Positions 26,553 through 34,743 of a DNA stretch of 64,000 nucleotides are shown piece after piece. Source of the stretch: Motiliproteus sp. MSK22-1 (GTDB lineage Bacteria; Pseudomonadota; Gammaproteobacteria; Pseudomonadales; Balneatricaceae). Both the position numbers and the translations under genes were made by a program. The notes under the pieces are model-generated. The model did no database searches. It was not told the DNA's origin and was given only the letters and a program-made list of their open reading frames with translations. Position 1 is the first letter of the stretch; each line of letters opens with the position of its first letter. The stretch is from positions 1-64,000 of the forward strand of contig NZ_MIEQ01000046.1 of the NCBI RefSeq assembly GCF_001968815.1, written 5' to 3'.

Positions 26553-26774
26553 TCAGAGTGGATCGGTTTGAAATGACTGATTCATGCTGTTGTTACCGGA
26601 GTTGTTTAAAGAACCTTTGGTTGCCAGTTTGAACTTATCCACTCCATACCAGCGGATTTCACCTCGATCATTCAAGATCAGAATTGAAGCATTGGCCAAC
26701 TGAATGAGGTTGTAGGATTTATAGATGGTCAGGCTGTCTTCAAAAGCTTCATTGGATTTACAGATAGCTATCAT
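26553..26774 (-). CDS. Small hypothetical protein
   Basis: A 73-aa protein starting at ATG 26772-26774, with GGAG 6 nt upstream. A longer ORF to 26825 has no ribosome-binding site. The sequence pattern, a Cys/Lys-rich start, SLTIYKSYNLIQL, ILILNDRGEIRWYGVDKF and a Ser/Asn-rich tail, is that of a small SH3-like beta barrel; I recall similar small proteins in phages and bacteria but cannot name the family. It lies directly upstream of the CoA-transferase on the same strand and may be the first gene of its transcript. Confidence 0.55.
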   Translation of the reverse strand: MIAICKSNEAFEDSLTIYKSYNLIQLANASILILNDRGEIRWYGVDKFKLATKGSLNNSGNNSMNQSFQTDPL

Positions 26775-26868
26775 GGCGGTCTCCAATCTGGTTTTTATTA
26801 GTTCGGTTTTATTTCTGTACAACACCTATAGCGAAGACCATGCCATTAGTGTTATTTCTATAAAATAC

Positions 26869-26902
26869 AATGAGTTATTTATAATAGATAAGAATGAGTT
26901 AT
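26869..26902. repeat. Direct repeat AATGAGTTAT in an AT-rich promoter region
   Basis: AATGAGTTAT occurs at 26869-26878 and 26893-26902, 24 bp start to start, in the AT-rich stretch upstream of the small gene and CoA-transferase. The approximately two-helical-turn spacing would suit a dimeric regulator, possibly the sigma-54 activator nearby, but no -24/-12 promoter is visible. A perfect palindrome GTATGCATAC lies at 26951-26960. Confidence 0.35.
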
Positions 26903-27017
26903 AAATAAGTGTCAGGAAAAAAAGACAACTTGAAACGCTGTTGTGTATGGGTATGCATACAGTTGTCTTAATAATCAGACATTTCTGGCATCAGGTGTGA
27001 TCATAAATGGAAGAAGG

Positions 27018-28463
27018 TCATTTGGTTTCTTTGGCGGTATTTAGTTTTGCCATTTTTTCATAAAGGGTTGCACGGGAAATTCCCAGACGCTTTGCGGCCT
27101 GACTTTTATTATTACCACAGATGTTAAGTGCAGTATCAATCGCTTGCCGTTCGGCTTGAGCTAATGTTTCAGCTAGCAGGGGAATTTCCGGCTTTCCCTC
27201 ATCAGGCGCGACAGAAGGAATGACAGGAACCAATCCTCCAAACAGTTCGGTTGATATCCAGCCCTGGTCTGCAAATAAATTAATCCGTTCCAGCACATTT
27301 CGCAGCTCCCGAACGTTGCCGGGCCAGTGATAGTGGCTCATTCTGGCGAGTAAATCACCAGTGACCGTTACCGGTATTTCACCCAAATCCTCTGCAATTT
27401 TTTGATTCAAGTGCTGGCAAAGCAGAGGAATGTCCTCGGTTCTCTCGCGCAGTGGTGGAAGAGTTAAGGGTAATACATTAAGTCGATAATAAAGGTCTGC
27501 TCGAAATAGACCTTCAGCGACTCTTTGCTCAAGATTCCGGCTGGTCGCCGCGATAACTCTCACATCAATTTTTATTATCTTATTTCCGCCGAGGGGTTCA
27601 ATTTCCCGTTCCTGAATAACCCGTAGCAGTTTGGCTTGAACAGCTGCTGACATTTCTCCAATTTCGTCAAGAAACAGTGTTCCTCCCTCGGCTAACTCAA
27701 ATTTTCCTTTTCGCCCCTTCTTATCTGCTCCGGTATATGCGCCGGGAGCAGCACCGAAGAGTTCTGCCTCGACCAGTGTATCAGGCAGTGCTGCCGTATT
27801 AACGCCAACAAAAGCAGCCGCTGTCCGGGGAGAGGCGTTGTGTATGGCCTGAGCCAGTAATTCCTTACCGGTTCCCGTTTCTCCCAATAGAAGGACTGTA
27901 CTATCCAGTTGCGCCGTTCTAAGAGCCTGTTGCCGCAAGCGCAAAATAGTGGGGCTGTTCCCTACAAGATCAGCGAAGCTATAGCGGGTTTGCCGAACCT
28001 TTTGTTTACTGCCTTGCTGCAACTTGCCCTGTTGATGGAAATGCTGATGGGGATTGAGTCGGGTGAATTTGTCGACCAGAGGGCGTAAATAATCCAGCTC
28101 ATCATAAAATACAAATCCGATTGCGCCCAGGACTTTTCCCTGGCGATCTTTCAGTGGCAGTCGGGTAACCACAAACCACCGATCTCCAAACTTCATCAGA
28201 TCCAATAGTTGTGGATGGCCGCCTTCGACGACCTGGCGCATTAAGCTGTTTGGAATAATCTGCTCAATATCGCGCCCGAGAATTTCTACTTCATCAGCTA
28301 TTCCTAGTAAAGGGCGGTATTTTTCGCTGATCCATATGACCCGGCAGTTTTCATTGACGATGATGGTGCCTTCACAAGCACTTTCGAGCAGTTCGAACAA
28401 TGGCAGGCCGGTTGGTTGTTTTGTACCTCCCAAAGCCCCCAGCAATTGTTGAATTGGATGCAT
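27018..28463 (-). CDS. Sigma-54-dependent transcriptional activator (PAS-AAA+-Fis)
   Basis: A 481-aa enhancer-binding protein. The N-terminal PAS-like domain (about 20-130: GTIIVNENCRVIWIS, LGAIGFVFYDE) should sense a small ligand. The AAA+ domain has Walker A GETGTGKE, the sigma-54 contact motif in the form GAYTGA, Walker B GTLFLDEIGEM and the second-region FRADLYYRLNVLPL. The C-terminal Fis-type helix-turn-helix is NNKSQAAKRLGISRATLYEKM. It lies just upstream of the small gene and CoA-transferase, so control of short-chain acid metabolism is a reasonable guess from context. The target promoter is not visible. Confidence 0.93.
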   Translation of the reverse strand: MHPIQQLLGALGGTKQPTGLPLFELLESACEGTIIVNENCRVIWISEKYRPLLGIADEVEILGRDIEQIIPNSLMRQVVEGGHPQLLDLMKFGDRWFVVTRLPLKDRQGKVLGAIGFVFYDELDYLRPLVDKFTRLNPHQHFHQQGKLQQGSKQKVRQTRYSFADLVGNSPTILRLRQQALRTAQLDSTVLLLGETGTGKELLAQAIHNASPRTAAAFVGVNTAALPDTLVEAELFGAAPGAYTGADKKGRKGKFELAEGGTLFLDEIGEMSAAVQAKLLRVIQEREIEPLGGNKIIKIDVRVIAATSRNLEQRVAEGLFRADLYYRLNVLPLTLPPLRERTEDIPLLCQHLNQKIAEDLGEIPVTVTGDLLARMSHYHWPGNVRELRNVLERINLFADQGWISTELFGGLVPVIPSVAPDEGKPEIPLLAETLAQAERQAIDTALNICGNNKSQAAKRLGISRATLYEKMAKLNTAKETK

Positions 28464-28671
28464 TTATGTATCGGTTCCTGGATCTCGGATCTTTTACTCA
28501 GTATGTCTGATCGTTTCGGATTTTAGAATCCTTGAATACTGGCAATATCCTCAGGCTTCTCTAACAGGCAACTGAAATTCAATATACAATGCTCGGTATT
28601 TTGTAAGCACACTTTATTGAAATGAGAGCAAGCCTTGCAACAGGTTAGCCGTTTAGTGAGTGAATAATCTC

Positions 28672-29709
28672 ATGACTGAAACAGTAAAATTGACAGAATA
28701 CAGCCACGGAGCGGGTTGTGGCTGCAAAATCGCCCCCAATGTTTTAGATCAGATATTAAAAAGTGATCTGGAGTTGATACCGGACCCAAAACTCCTGGTG
28801 GGAAACAGCTCCAAAGATGATGCTGCAGTCTACGATATGGGACATGGGCAAGCGGTCATCAGCACCACTGATTTCTTTATGCCCATTGTTGATGATCCAT
28901 TTGATTTTGGCCGGATTGCTGCAACAAATGCGATCTCAGATATCTATGCCATGGGCGGACGTCCTAACATGGCAATTGCTATTCTTGGCTGGCCGATAGA
29001 TAAGTTATCCGTTGAGGTTGCGCGCCAAGTGGTAGACGGCGGTCGTCAGGCCTGCAAAGAGGCGGGCATTCTGTTAGCGGGTGGACACAGTATAGATGCT
29101 CCAGAGCCTATTTTTGGCCTGGCAGTAACCGGATCTGTTGCGATTGATCAACTTAAGCGTAACGACACCGCTAAGGTGGGTGCCAGGCTATATCTCACCA
29201 AACCCCTGGGAGTCGGTATTTTAACCACGGCACAAAAACGTAAGATCCTGAAACCGGAACACCTCAATATTGCGCGAGATTCCATGTGCCAGCTTAATGA
29301 TATTGGCGCACAAATATCCCAATTGCCCGGCGTTTGTGCGTTAACAGATATCACCGGTTTTGGTCTGCTGGGACATTTAAGCGAAATCTGTGAAGGCAGT
29401 CGTGTCGGCGCAACTGTGGAGTTTTCCGCAGTACCTACCCTGGACGCTGTGGAAGAATATCTGGCTCAGGGATCTATACCCGGTGGCACTTCGCGAAATT
29501 TTGCCAGCTACGGGGATAAAATAGGTCCTGTTACTGAGGAGCAAAAGAACATTCTCTGTGATCCGCAAACAAGCGGTGGTCTGCTGGTCGCTGTTGAAGC
29601 GGATGCAGAGGCTGGCTTTCTTGAGCTGATTCAAAAAGAAGGTTTTGATCTGAAACCTATTGGTGAGCTGGTTGAACAGCGCGATGGTGCCCTGATTCAT
29701 ATCCGCTAA
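28672..29709 (+). CDS. selD: Selenophosphate synthase
   Basis: Makes selenophosphate from selenide and ATP. The 345-aa protein has the N-terminal active-site loop HGAGCGCKI with C16, C18 and K19 (the E. coli C17/K20 equivalents); it is the Cys, not the Sec, version. Other family segments are [38 protein letters not shown] and [13 protein letters not shown] start at ATG 28672 to match E. coli; an in-frame GTG at 28660 adds four residues and neither has a strong ribosome-binding site. It is followed after 52 bp by mnmH, its direct user; no selA/selB or Sec tRNA is visible in this window. Confidence 0.95.
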   Translation: MTETVKLTEYSHGAGCGCKIAPNVLDQILKSDLELIPDPKLLVGNSSKDDAAVYDMGHGQAVISTTDFFMPIVDDPFDFGRIAATNAISDIYAMGGRPNMAIAILGWPIDKLSVEVARQVVDGGRQACKEAGILLAGGHSIDAPEPIFGLAVTGSVAIDQLKRNDTAKVGARLYLTKPLGVGILTTAQKRKILKPEHLNIARDSMCQLNDIGAQISQLPGVCALTDITGFGLLGHLSEICEGSRVGATVEFSAVPTLDAVEEYLAQGSIPGGTSRNFASYGDKIGPVTEEQKNILCDPQTSGGLLVAVEADAEAGFLELIQKEGFDLKPIGELVEQRDGALIHIR

Positions 29710-29761
29710 TCCAATGTTGGTAAATTTCTTCGATTTATAAATTGTGAGTACGGAAGTATCA

Positions 29762-30865
29762 ATGTCGCAGCGACAAAATAGTAACGACTATTTAGCACTC
29801 TTTGTTAAGGACATTCCTATGATGGATGTCCGTGCTCCAGTTGAATACCAGCAGGGGGCTTTTCCCTGTACCCAAAACCTTCCGCTGATGAATGACTCTG
29901 AACGAAAGCAGGTGGGGACCTGCTACAAAGAGCAAGGACAGGATGCTGCTATCCTATTAGGCCATAAATTGGTGTGCGGTAACGTTAAAGAAGAGCGTGT
30001 TGCTGCGTGGAAGGATTTCGCCGAGGCTAATCCTGAGGGGTATCTGTATTGTTTCCGCGGGGGGCTGCGTTCCCGCATTTCACAGCAGTGGTTAAAGGAG
30101 GCGGGTATTGACTATCCGTTCATTGAAGGTGGCTACAAGGCAATGCGGCGCTTTCTTATCGATCAGTTGGAGGCGGAAGCACTGCAACGCCCGTTTGTTA
30201 TTCTTAGCGGGCGCACGGGTACCGGCAAAACCAAGGTCATTGATCGTGTTCCCCAATCCGTTGATCTGGAAGGGCTGGCTAATCATAGAGGCTCAAGCTT
30301 TGGTGGTCGGGTGATGCCACAGCCGACACAAATAAATTTTGAAAACAGCTTATCAGTTGCATTGTTGAAGCATCGAGAGAGCACTGCCGGCCGTTTAATG
30401 CTTGAGGATGAGAGTGTCGCCATCGGTCGAGCACACATCCCATCCAGGTTCTTTGAATCGATGAAGAAATCTCCGTTGGCTGTTTTAGAAGAGCCGATGG
30501 AAGTCAGAATTGATACGGTAATAGAAGACTACGTGGTTGGTTTGTCGGCTGAATACCAGCATCACCACGGCGAGCAGGGAATAGAGTTATATGGGGAATA
30601 CATGCTGGCCGCAATGGATCGTATTCGAAAGCGGCTAGGTTCAGAGAGGCATCAGCAGATCCGAAGCCTGCTCGCACAAGCCCTTGAAGTCCAGAAGAAG
30701 ACGGCTGATATCGAGCCTCACCGCTTATGGATAAAACTACTATTAGATCAGTATTACGACAGGATGTACGACTTTCAGCTGTCCAAGAAACTCGACAGAG
30801 TTGTGTTCCGTGGTAATCGAAAAGAAATCCTTCAATGGTTCGAAGGCTATCGTCTCACTTTATAA
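29762..30865 (+). CDS. mnmH: tRNA 2-selenouridine synthase
   Basis: Replaces sulfur with selenium at the wobble uridine (s2U34 to se2U34) of tRNAs for Lys, Glu and Gln, using selenophosphate. The 367-aa protein has an N-terminal rhodanese domain with C97 in LYCFRGGLRS, the same number as in E. coli. A P-loop domain follows (GRTGTGKT, 150-157). Start ATG 29762 is chosen because GGAAG sits 5 nt upstream; an in-frame GTG at 29744 adds six residues. It forms an operon with selD. Confidence 0.94.
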   Translation: MSQRQNSNDYLALFVKDIPMMDVRAPVEYQQGAFPCTQNLPLMNDSERKQVGTCYKEQGQDAAILLGHKLVCGNVKEERVAAWKDFAEANPEGYLYCFRGGLRSRISQQWLKEAGIDYPFIEGGYKAMRRFLIDQLEAEALQRPFVILSGRTGTGKTKVIDRVPQSVDLEGLANHRGSSFGGRVMPQPTQINFENSLSVALLKHRESTAGRLMLEDESVAIGRAHIPSRFFESMKKSPLAVLEEPMEVRIDTVIEDYVVGLSAEYQHHHGEQGIELYGEYMLAAMDRIRKRLGSERHQQIRSLLAQALEVQKKTADIEPHRLWIKLLLDQYYDRMYDFQLSKKLDRVVFRGNRKEILQWFEGYRLTL

Positions 30866-31011
30866 CTTTCTCAATACCTCTCTCAGCTTGTGTCCAGCAT
30901 TTATAAATACCGGACCGCAAACGAGCCCTTGTTGTTGCTCCCAGGCTGATTATTGCCTGTTCGTCAAAAAGTGGCTCATTGATTCAATAGCTGAGGTAAA
31001 AACCGGGAGTA

Positions 31012-31698
31012 TCAGACAAAATGTACCTGGGCATTGAAAGCGATGACTATCCGGTCTTTTTCTCCGAAATAGGGCAGTGCGGAATGTTTCAGATAGGAAG
31101 GAAAAATAATTATCTGGCCTTCTTTCGGTTCTATATCCCAGAATCCTGTACTGTTTAAATATTGTGAGCCTGCATCCAGATATTGGTCTGCATTATTACG
31201 AGGGTCGTAAAACCGATTAACACCATTTCTGGTGGCCAGTTCTGCATCACCTATATCCAGGTAATAAATGCCGCACCAGGAACAATTTGGGTGACTGTGG
31301 GCATCATGGTAGCCGCCGTTTTGAGTCACGTGGTACCAGCTTTCAATAATATCGGCTGCCGCCTCAGCTTGTTCTGGCCAGAATCCTCTGTTCACTTCAG
31401 TCGCTATCGTGGTTATCAGCTCAGTAACCGTTTGGTTCAGTAACTCAACATTTGGGTTCTCATGGGTCAGAAAATCCAGCTCACTTTCTTTGACCTGATG
31501 TTTGGCGGTAATGGCGACATCACTCTTTATTGAAACTTCACTGCGCCTGACATCAGCATAAACAACTGAACGCAGCTCGTCTTTAATAATAGAGTGTGTT
31601 GGGTTTGTGCAAACGTAGCATTCAGTTTGCCACAAAAGTACAGGTTCAATTTCAGGGGTATCGGTTACGAAAATATCGTCGGTCATTGTAGGTTTCAC
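31012..31698 (-). CDS. 2-oxoglutarate/Fe(II) oxygenase-like protein (TIGR02466-type)
   Basis: A 228-aa protein with a double-stranded beta-helix core of the TIGR02466 type: WYHVTQNGGYHDAHSHPN carries the HxHP iron-ligand region, then CSWCGIYYLDIGD, and later IIIFPSYLKHSALPYFG with the distal His and DRIVIAFN with the Arg that would bind 2-oxoglutarate. Such proteins are common next to phage, surface or secondary-metabolism genes; substrates are unknown. Start is GTG 31698 or ATG 31686; neither has a strong ribosome-binding site. Neighbours give no pathway clue. Confidence 0.72.
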   Translation of the reverse strand: MKPTMTDDIFVTDTPEIEPVLLWQTECYVCTNPTHSIIKDELRSVVYADVRRSEVSIKSDVAITAKHQVKESELDFLTHENPNVELLNQTVTELITTIATEVNRGFWPEQAEAAADIIESWYHVTQNGGYHDAHSHPNCSWCGIYYLDIGDAELATRNGVNRFYDPRNNADQYLDAGSQYLNSTGFWDIEPKEGQIIIFPSYLKHSALPYFGEKDRIVIAFNAQVHFV

Positions 31699-31899
31699 TG
31701 AGTCACTTTAAGGCTGCTATGGTAATCCAGGTTCTGGTTACAAAAACAGCCTTTAGTTGATAATTCAGTCTGATAGATTGAGCTGACCAGAATGACAGCC
31801 AGGGACAACCGCCAGGATGTCCCTGAGCCCTCTTACCCATTTTACGGGGTTCTTAAGTCTTCAGTTTGTAGAATCCGGAAATTAATGGAATCCAGAAAT

Positions 31900-32352
31900 T
31901 TACAGGACCCGAAAAGTAATGACTTTTGCCGGTGCCTCACTCGATGCGTTGGTAATGGTTACCATAGAACCCGCTTCAGGAAGAGCGAAAGTTGCGCCGG
32001 TAACAACCGTTTTTGCTGATTTTCCTTTCTCACGAATGGTAACCACGCCCTGAGCAACAATTCCCAAAGCGGGCTCGCTGTTATTTACATCGATTGACTC
32101 ATTGGGAGTTAGATCGGTTTTAAAAACATTAACCTTTTCAACCTCTTTGCCGCTGAGCTTTATTGTTGGGAGGGTCCTTCTATCGATGGCCTCTACCGGA
32201 GGCTTTTCGAAAACGATAAAGGGTTCACCCGTTTGTTCGAAATTGAAGTCAACAAAGATGGCTTCTTCAGTCGCGGAGGCATTATCAAAGCGCAAAATAC
32301 GTGGGCCGACCGGTTCAAAAAATGCATCGCTTTCGCGTAACAGTTGCTGCAA
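31900..32352 (-). CDS. Cupin-like protein, probably 5'-truncated
   Basis: A 150-aa ORF opening with a TTG directly after an in-frame TAG (32356-32358), with no ATG or ribosome-binding site near the start. The C-terminal half (ALGIVAQGVVTIREKGKSA, TGATFALPEAGSMVTITN) looks like a single cupin barrel with no metal-binding His. The N-terminal half (ILRFDNASATEEAIFVDFNF) may belong to a larger lost domain. The missing start, and the LysR fragment beginning at the same place on the other strand, suggest both genes lost their 5' ends in one deletion. It may be non-functional. Confidence 0.45.
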   Translation of the reverse strand: MQQLLRESDAFFEPVGPRILRFDNASATEEAIFVDFNFEQTGEPFIVFEKPPVEAIDRRTLPTIKLSGKEVEKVNVFKTDLTPNESIDVNNSEPALGIVAQGVVTIREKGKSAKTVVTGATFALPEAGSMVTITNASSEAPAKVITFRVL

Positions 32353-32612
32353 GGGCTAATGAAATTATGACTATGATGGAAGTGGTTAGAAATCACATAG
32401 GTATCGCCAGGCTACCCTGTTATGTTGCTGATGCTGAACCGACATTAAGGCGCTTGGATCTCTCGCTTACGCCATCTTCCTGGGGAGTTTGGGTTCTCAG
32501 CCATGTGGATTTACGATCAACCGCACGGGTTCGAGTAGGTCGCGAGTTCTTGATCGAGATAATTGAAGAACAGCGGGAATTAATTGAAGGATTAAACTCA
32601 ACCTATTACTGA
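32301..32612 (+). pseudogene. LysR-type regulator, C-terminal remnant
   Basis: Only about the last 85-90 residues of a LysR-family regulator are present: HIGIARLPCYVADAEP, LRRLDLSL, then WGVWVLSHVDLRSTARVR and a closing helix. These match the end of the LysR substrate-binding domain. The helix-turn-helix and the first effector subdomain are absent. Similarity becomes recognisable around 32350; upstream the frame runs into sequence that codes for the cupin-like ORF on the other strand. No ribosome-binding site precedes the possible ATGs. It is therefore a 5'-deleted regulator. Confidence 0.72.
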
Positions 32613-32706
32613 TCAACCATGACCAGACTTTCTCTTCAAATCGGGATCTCAACGCCGAGTGTGCCTAACTAACTTCTATTTTTTTGCTTACCGAAAACAT
32701 CTAAAG

Positions 32707-32964
32707 CTACGTAAAAAGCTCATCCCCCTTTTGGTCAATAAACACTTTCGCTTTGTGATGGACTAGCTGTACACATTCATCTCTGACATCCACTCGGTCC
32801 ACCAGAGTAAAATTTCGCTGCAGACTTTTCTTTTTAATATTTCCGCTAATCCGGTATCGGTTGCCGTCTGCTTCGGGAGTTGCGGCTATGGTAAAACCTT
32901 TATAGCGAATTGTGCCTTCTGGTAACGGAGTGAATAGCGATATCAGTGTTGAGAGTACAGTCAT
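32707..32964 (-). CDS. HlyU-family small regulator
   Basis: An 85-aa protein resembling HlyU of Vibrio-type PF10115: RYKGFTIAATPEADGNRYRISGNI, then a polar strand, and the C-terminal HHKAKVFIDQKGDELF. In Vibrio, proteins called HlyU activate haemolysin expression, but this short family is poorly characterised elsewhere. ATG 32962-32964 has AGGAGA 7 nt upstream, a strong site. It is divergent from ompW with 449 bp between them. No toxin gene is adjacent. Confidence 0.75.
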   Translation of the reverse strand: MTVLSTLISLFTPLPEGTIRYKGFTIAATPEADGNRYRISGNIKKKSLQRNFTLVDRVDVRDECVQLVHHKAKVFIDQKGDELFT

Positions 32965-33340
32965 AATCGTTCTCCTAGTTTTAAATCCATATTAAGGCTT
33001 GTAGTACGGGGAGGGGAAGAGTATCGATACCAAAGCATGTCTACCGTCCAGATAATCAGTACTTAGGTCGCATGGGAACCTTTCCTCAGTCGTTCGAAAT
33101 TTGTGAATAAATATTGCTAAGCAGCAATTTTATTTTGAGATCGAATAATTGCTTTTCACAGCGGGCACCAAATAAACATCCTCTTTATCGTCGTTTTAAA
33201 AGCCTCGAAAGAGCGGCCTCAATACATCTTAAATGTAACATAAGTCTTTAAATGATAAATATTAATGCTACTGCATGTCTGTAAGTGATTGTCAATAAAG
33301 GGTGATGTAAAATAACCTTTATTTTTGTGTGAATATTGAA

Positions 33341-33354
33341 TTGACCTAAGTCAA
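33341..33354. promoter_or_regulatory. FNR/Anr-like box upstream of ompW
   Basis: TTGACCTAAGTCAA is a perfect dyad TTGAC-N4-GTCAA differing from the FNR/Anr consensus TTGAT-N4-ATCAA by one symmetrical base per arm. It lies 60 bp before the ompW start codon. FNR is known to regulate ompW in E. coli. The rest of the 449-bp gap (32965-33413) is AT-rich with no ORF or other signal that I can support. Confidence 0.6.
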
Positions 33355-33413
33355 ATAAGCCCTATTGAGAGAAAGGTATTATGCACCGCAGCAATCTAAA
33401 TAAGGAGTAACTA

Positions 33414-34097
33414 ATGAAAAAGGCAATGCTCTGTGGCGCTGTGGCAGCAGCTCTTTCTTTCACAAGTACCGCAACGATGGCTTTTGAAGCCGGAGATCTT
33501 GTACTCAGAGCTGGTATCACCAATGTGTCACCTGATGAAGAAAGCGGTAAGGTTTACACCGACTTCAGTGGGCTGGGTGGGACAGTATTAGAAGCGAGTG
33601 TCGATAGTGATACTCAGTTGGGTCTCAATCTGGTTTATTTTTACGATCAACACTGGGCTGTTGAGGTACTGGCGGCAACCCCATTTGCCCATGACCTGGA
33701 TTTGCAGAAGGATAATTTGGGGCTGGGTAACGGTTCGCTGGCCGACGCCAAACAACTGCCCCCTACTGTTAGTGTGCTCTACTATTTAAACGACGCTAAG
33801 CAGAGTTTTCAGCCTTATGTGGGCGTTGGTATCAATTACACCACCTTTTTCGATGAGGAGTTTACTGCTGATCGTAAATCTCAGGGGTTTAGCGATCTGG
33901 AACTTGATGATTCCTGGGGGCTTTCGGCACAGGTGGGATTTGATTACCAGATTAACGAACGATGGTTGGTAAATGCCTCGGTGCGTTATATTGATATCGA
34001 TACCACCGCCAATTTCAAACTGGGTGGTGAAAAAAGCTATGTCGATGTAGACATCGATCCGATTGTCTCTTCTTTGATGATTGGCTATCGGTTCTAG
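33414..34097 (+). CDS. ompW: Outer membrane protein OmpW family
   Basis: An eight-stranded outer-membrane beta-barrel of 227 aa with a clear signal peptide (cleavage near AMA-FEAGD, residue 23). Family landmarks are the N-terminal AGDLVLRAGITNVSPDEES, then QPYVGVGINYTTFF, DDSWGLSAQVGFDYQIN, and the terminal ...SSLMIGYRF with the C-terminal Phe recognised by BAM. OmpW proteins carry small hydrophobic molecules and respond to redox, salt and antibiotics. TAAGGAG lies 5-6 nt before the ATG. An FNR-like box is upstream and a perfect terminator stem downstream. Confidence 0.92.
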   Translation: MKKAMLCGAVAAALSFTSTATMAFEAGDLVLRAGITNVSPDEESGKVYTDFSGLGGTVLEASVDSDTQLGLNLVYFYDQHWAVEVLAATPFAHDLDLQKDNLGLGNGSLADAKQLPPTVSVLYYLNDAKQSFQPYVGVGINYTTFFDEEFTADRKSQGFSDLELDDSWGLSAQVGFDYQINERWLVNASVRYIDIDTTANFKLGGEKSYVDVDIDPIVSSLMIGYRF

Positions 34098-34130
34098 ACC
34101 GTTCAAAACTTTTCGTACAAAACCCTTCAG

Positions 34131-34166
34131 ATAACGGGCAAGGTCTTTAGTGATCTTGCCCGTTAT
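34131..34166 (+). terminator. ompW terminator
   Basis: ATAACGGGCAAG (34131-34142) pairs perfectly over 12 bp with CTTGCCCGTTAT (34155-34166), starting 33 bp after the ompW stop. The following sequence is TGATTCTGG, so the T-tract is short, but the stem is GC-rich. Confidence 0.7.
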
Positions 34167-34325
34167 TGATTCTGGCTCAGACCAAAAAAACTGTCTGACC
34201 GCAGGTCTTAATCTGCCGGGCTGCTGTTAGAAAGCGAGCAGGGCTCCATAAGATTAAGTAATCTGAACCTGATATAAGCCGTCTTCATAGGTCTACCTAT
34301 TCATTCAAGAGAGGGGCTGTCCGCG

Positions 34326-34655
34326 TTACAACGTCAGCATATAAGAGACAATTTTCTCTGCTTCTTGATCGCTCATTTTGGGAAAAGAAGGAGCCAGGCG
34401 ATCTTCTCCGGTACTGTTTTTGAGCCAGCTTATCAATTGCTCCTTGTTCATTGTGGAGCTGCGATTTGCGGGTATTCCTTCAAAAAAGTTCCCGTTTCCC
34501 GTATCACCGTGACAAGTCGAGCAATGGTGCTCAAATAACTGCTGGCCGGTGATTAGTGCTGAATGATCGTGGTTTTCCGATTCTTGCAAACAACCGGTCA
34601 CCAGCAAGACTATTAACACCAGTGCGATTGGATGGACGCAATAATTTGAGTTCAT
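34326..34655 (-). CDS. Lipoprotein c-type cytochrome
   Basis: A 109-aa single-haem cytochrome c. The leader IALVLIVLLVTGC ends in a lipobox with C22, so the protein should be lipid-anchored and face the periplasm. Haem is attached at CSTCH (45-49); M94 in FPKMSDQEA is the likely sixth ligand, and the C-terminal helix EKIVSYMLTL is typical of small class I cytochromes. AGGAGGAT gives a strong ribosome-binding site. It follows the ompW terminator and precedes no oxidase genes, so its redox partner is unknown. Confidence 0.88.
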   Translation of the reverse strand: MNSNYCVHPIALVLIVLLVTGCLQESENHDHSALITGQQLFEHHCSTCHGDTGNGNFFEGIPANRSSTMNKEQLISWLKNSTGEDRLAPSFPKMSDQEAEKIVSYMLTL

Positions 34656-34743
34656 CGGTTCTTATCCTCCTGATAATGAGTGATGTTTTTTTATTGGGTT
34701 TACTTCAGTTTGATAATCGGGTGGTTTTGAGTGGACCTGCGAA

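Noticed and set aside
26485-27017. Sigma-54 (-24/-12) promoter for the CoA-transferase group
   Set aside because: No TGGCAC-N5-TTGCA-like sequence could be seen on the minus strand in this gap.
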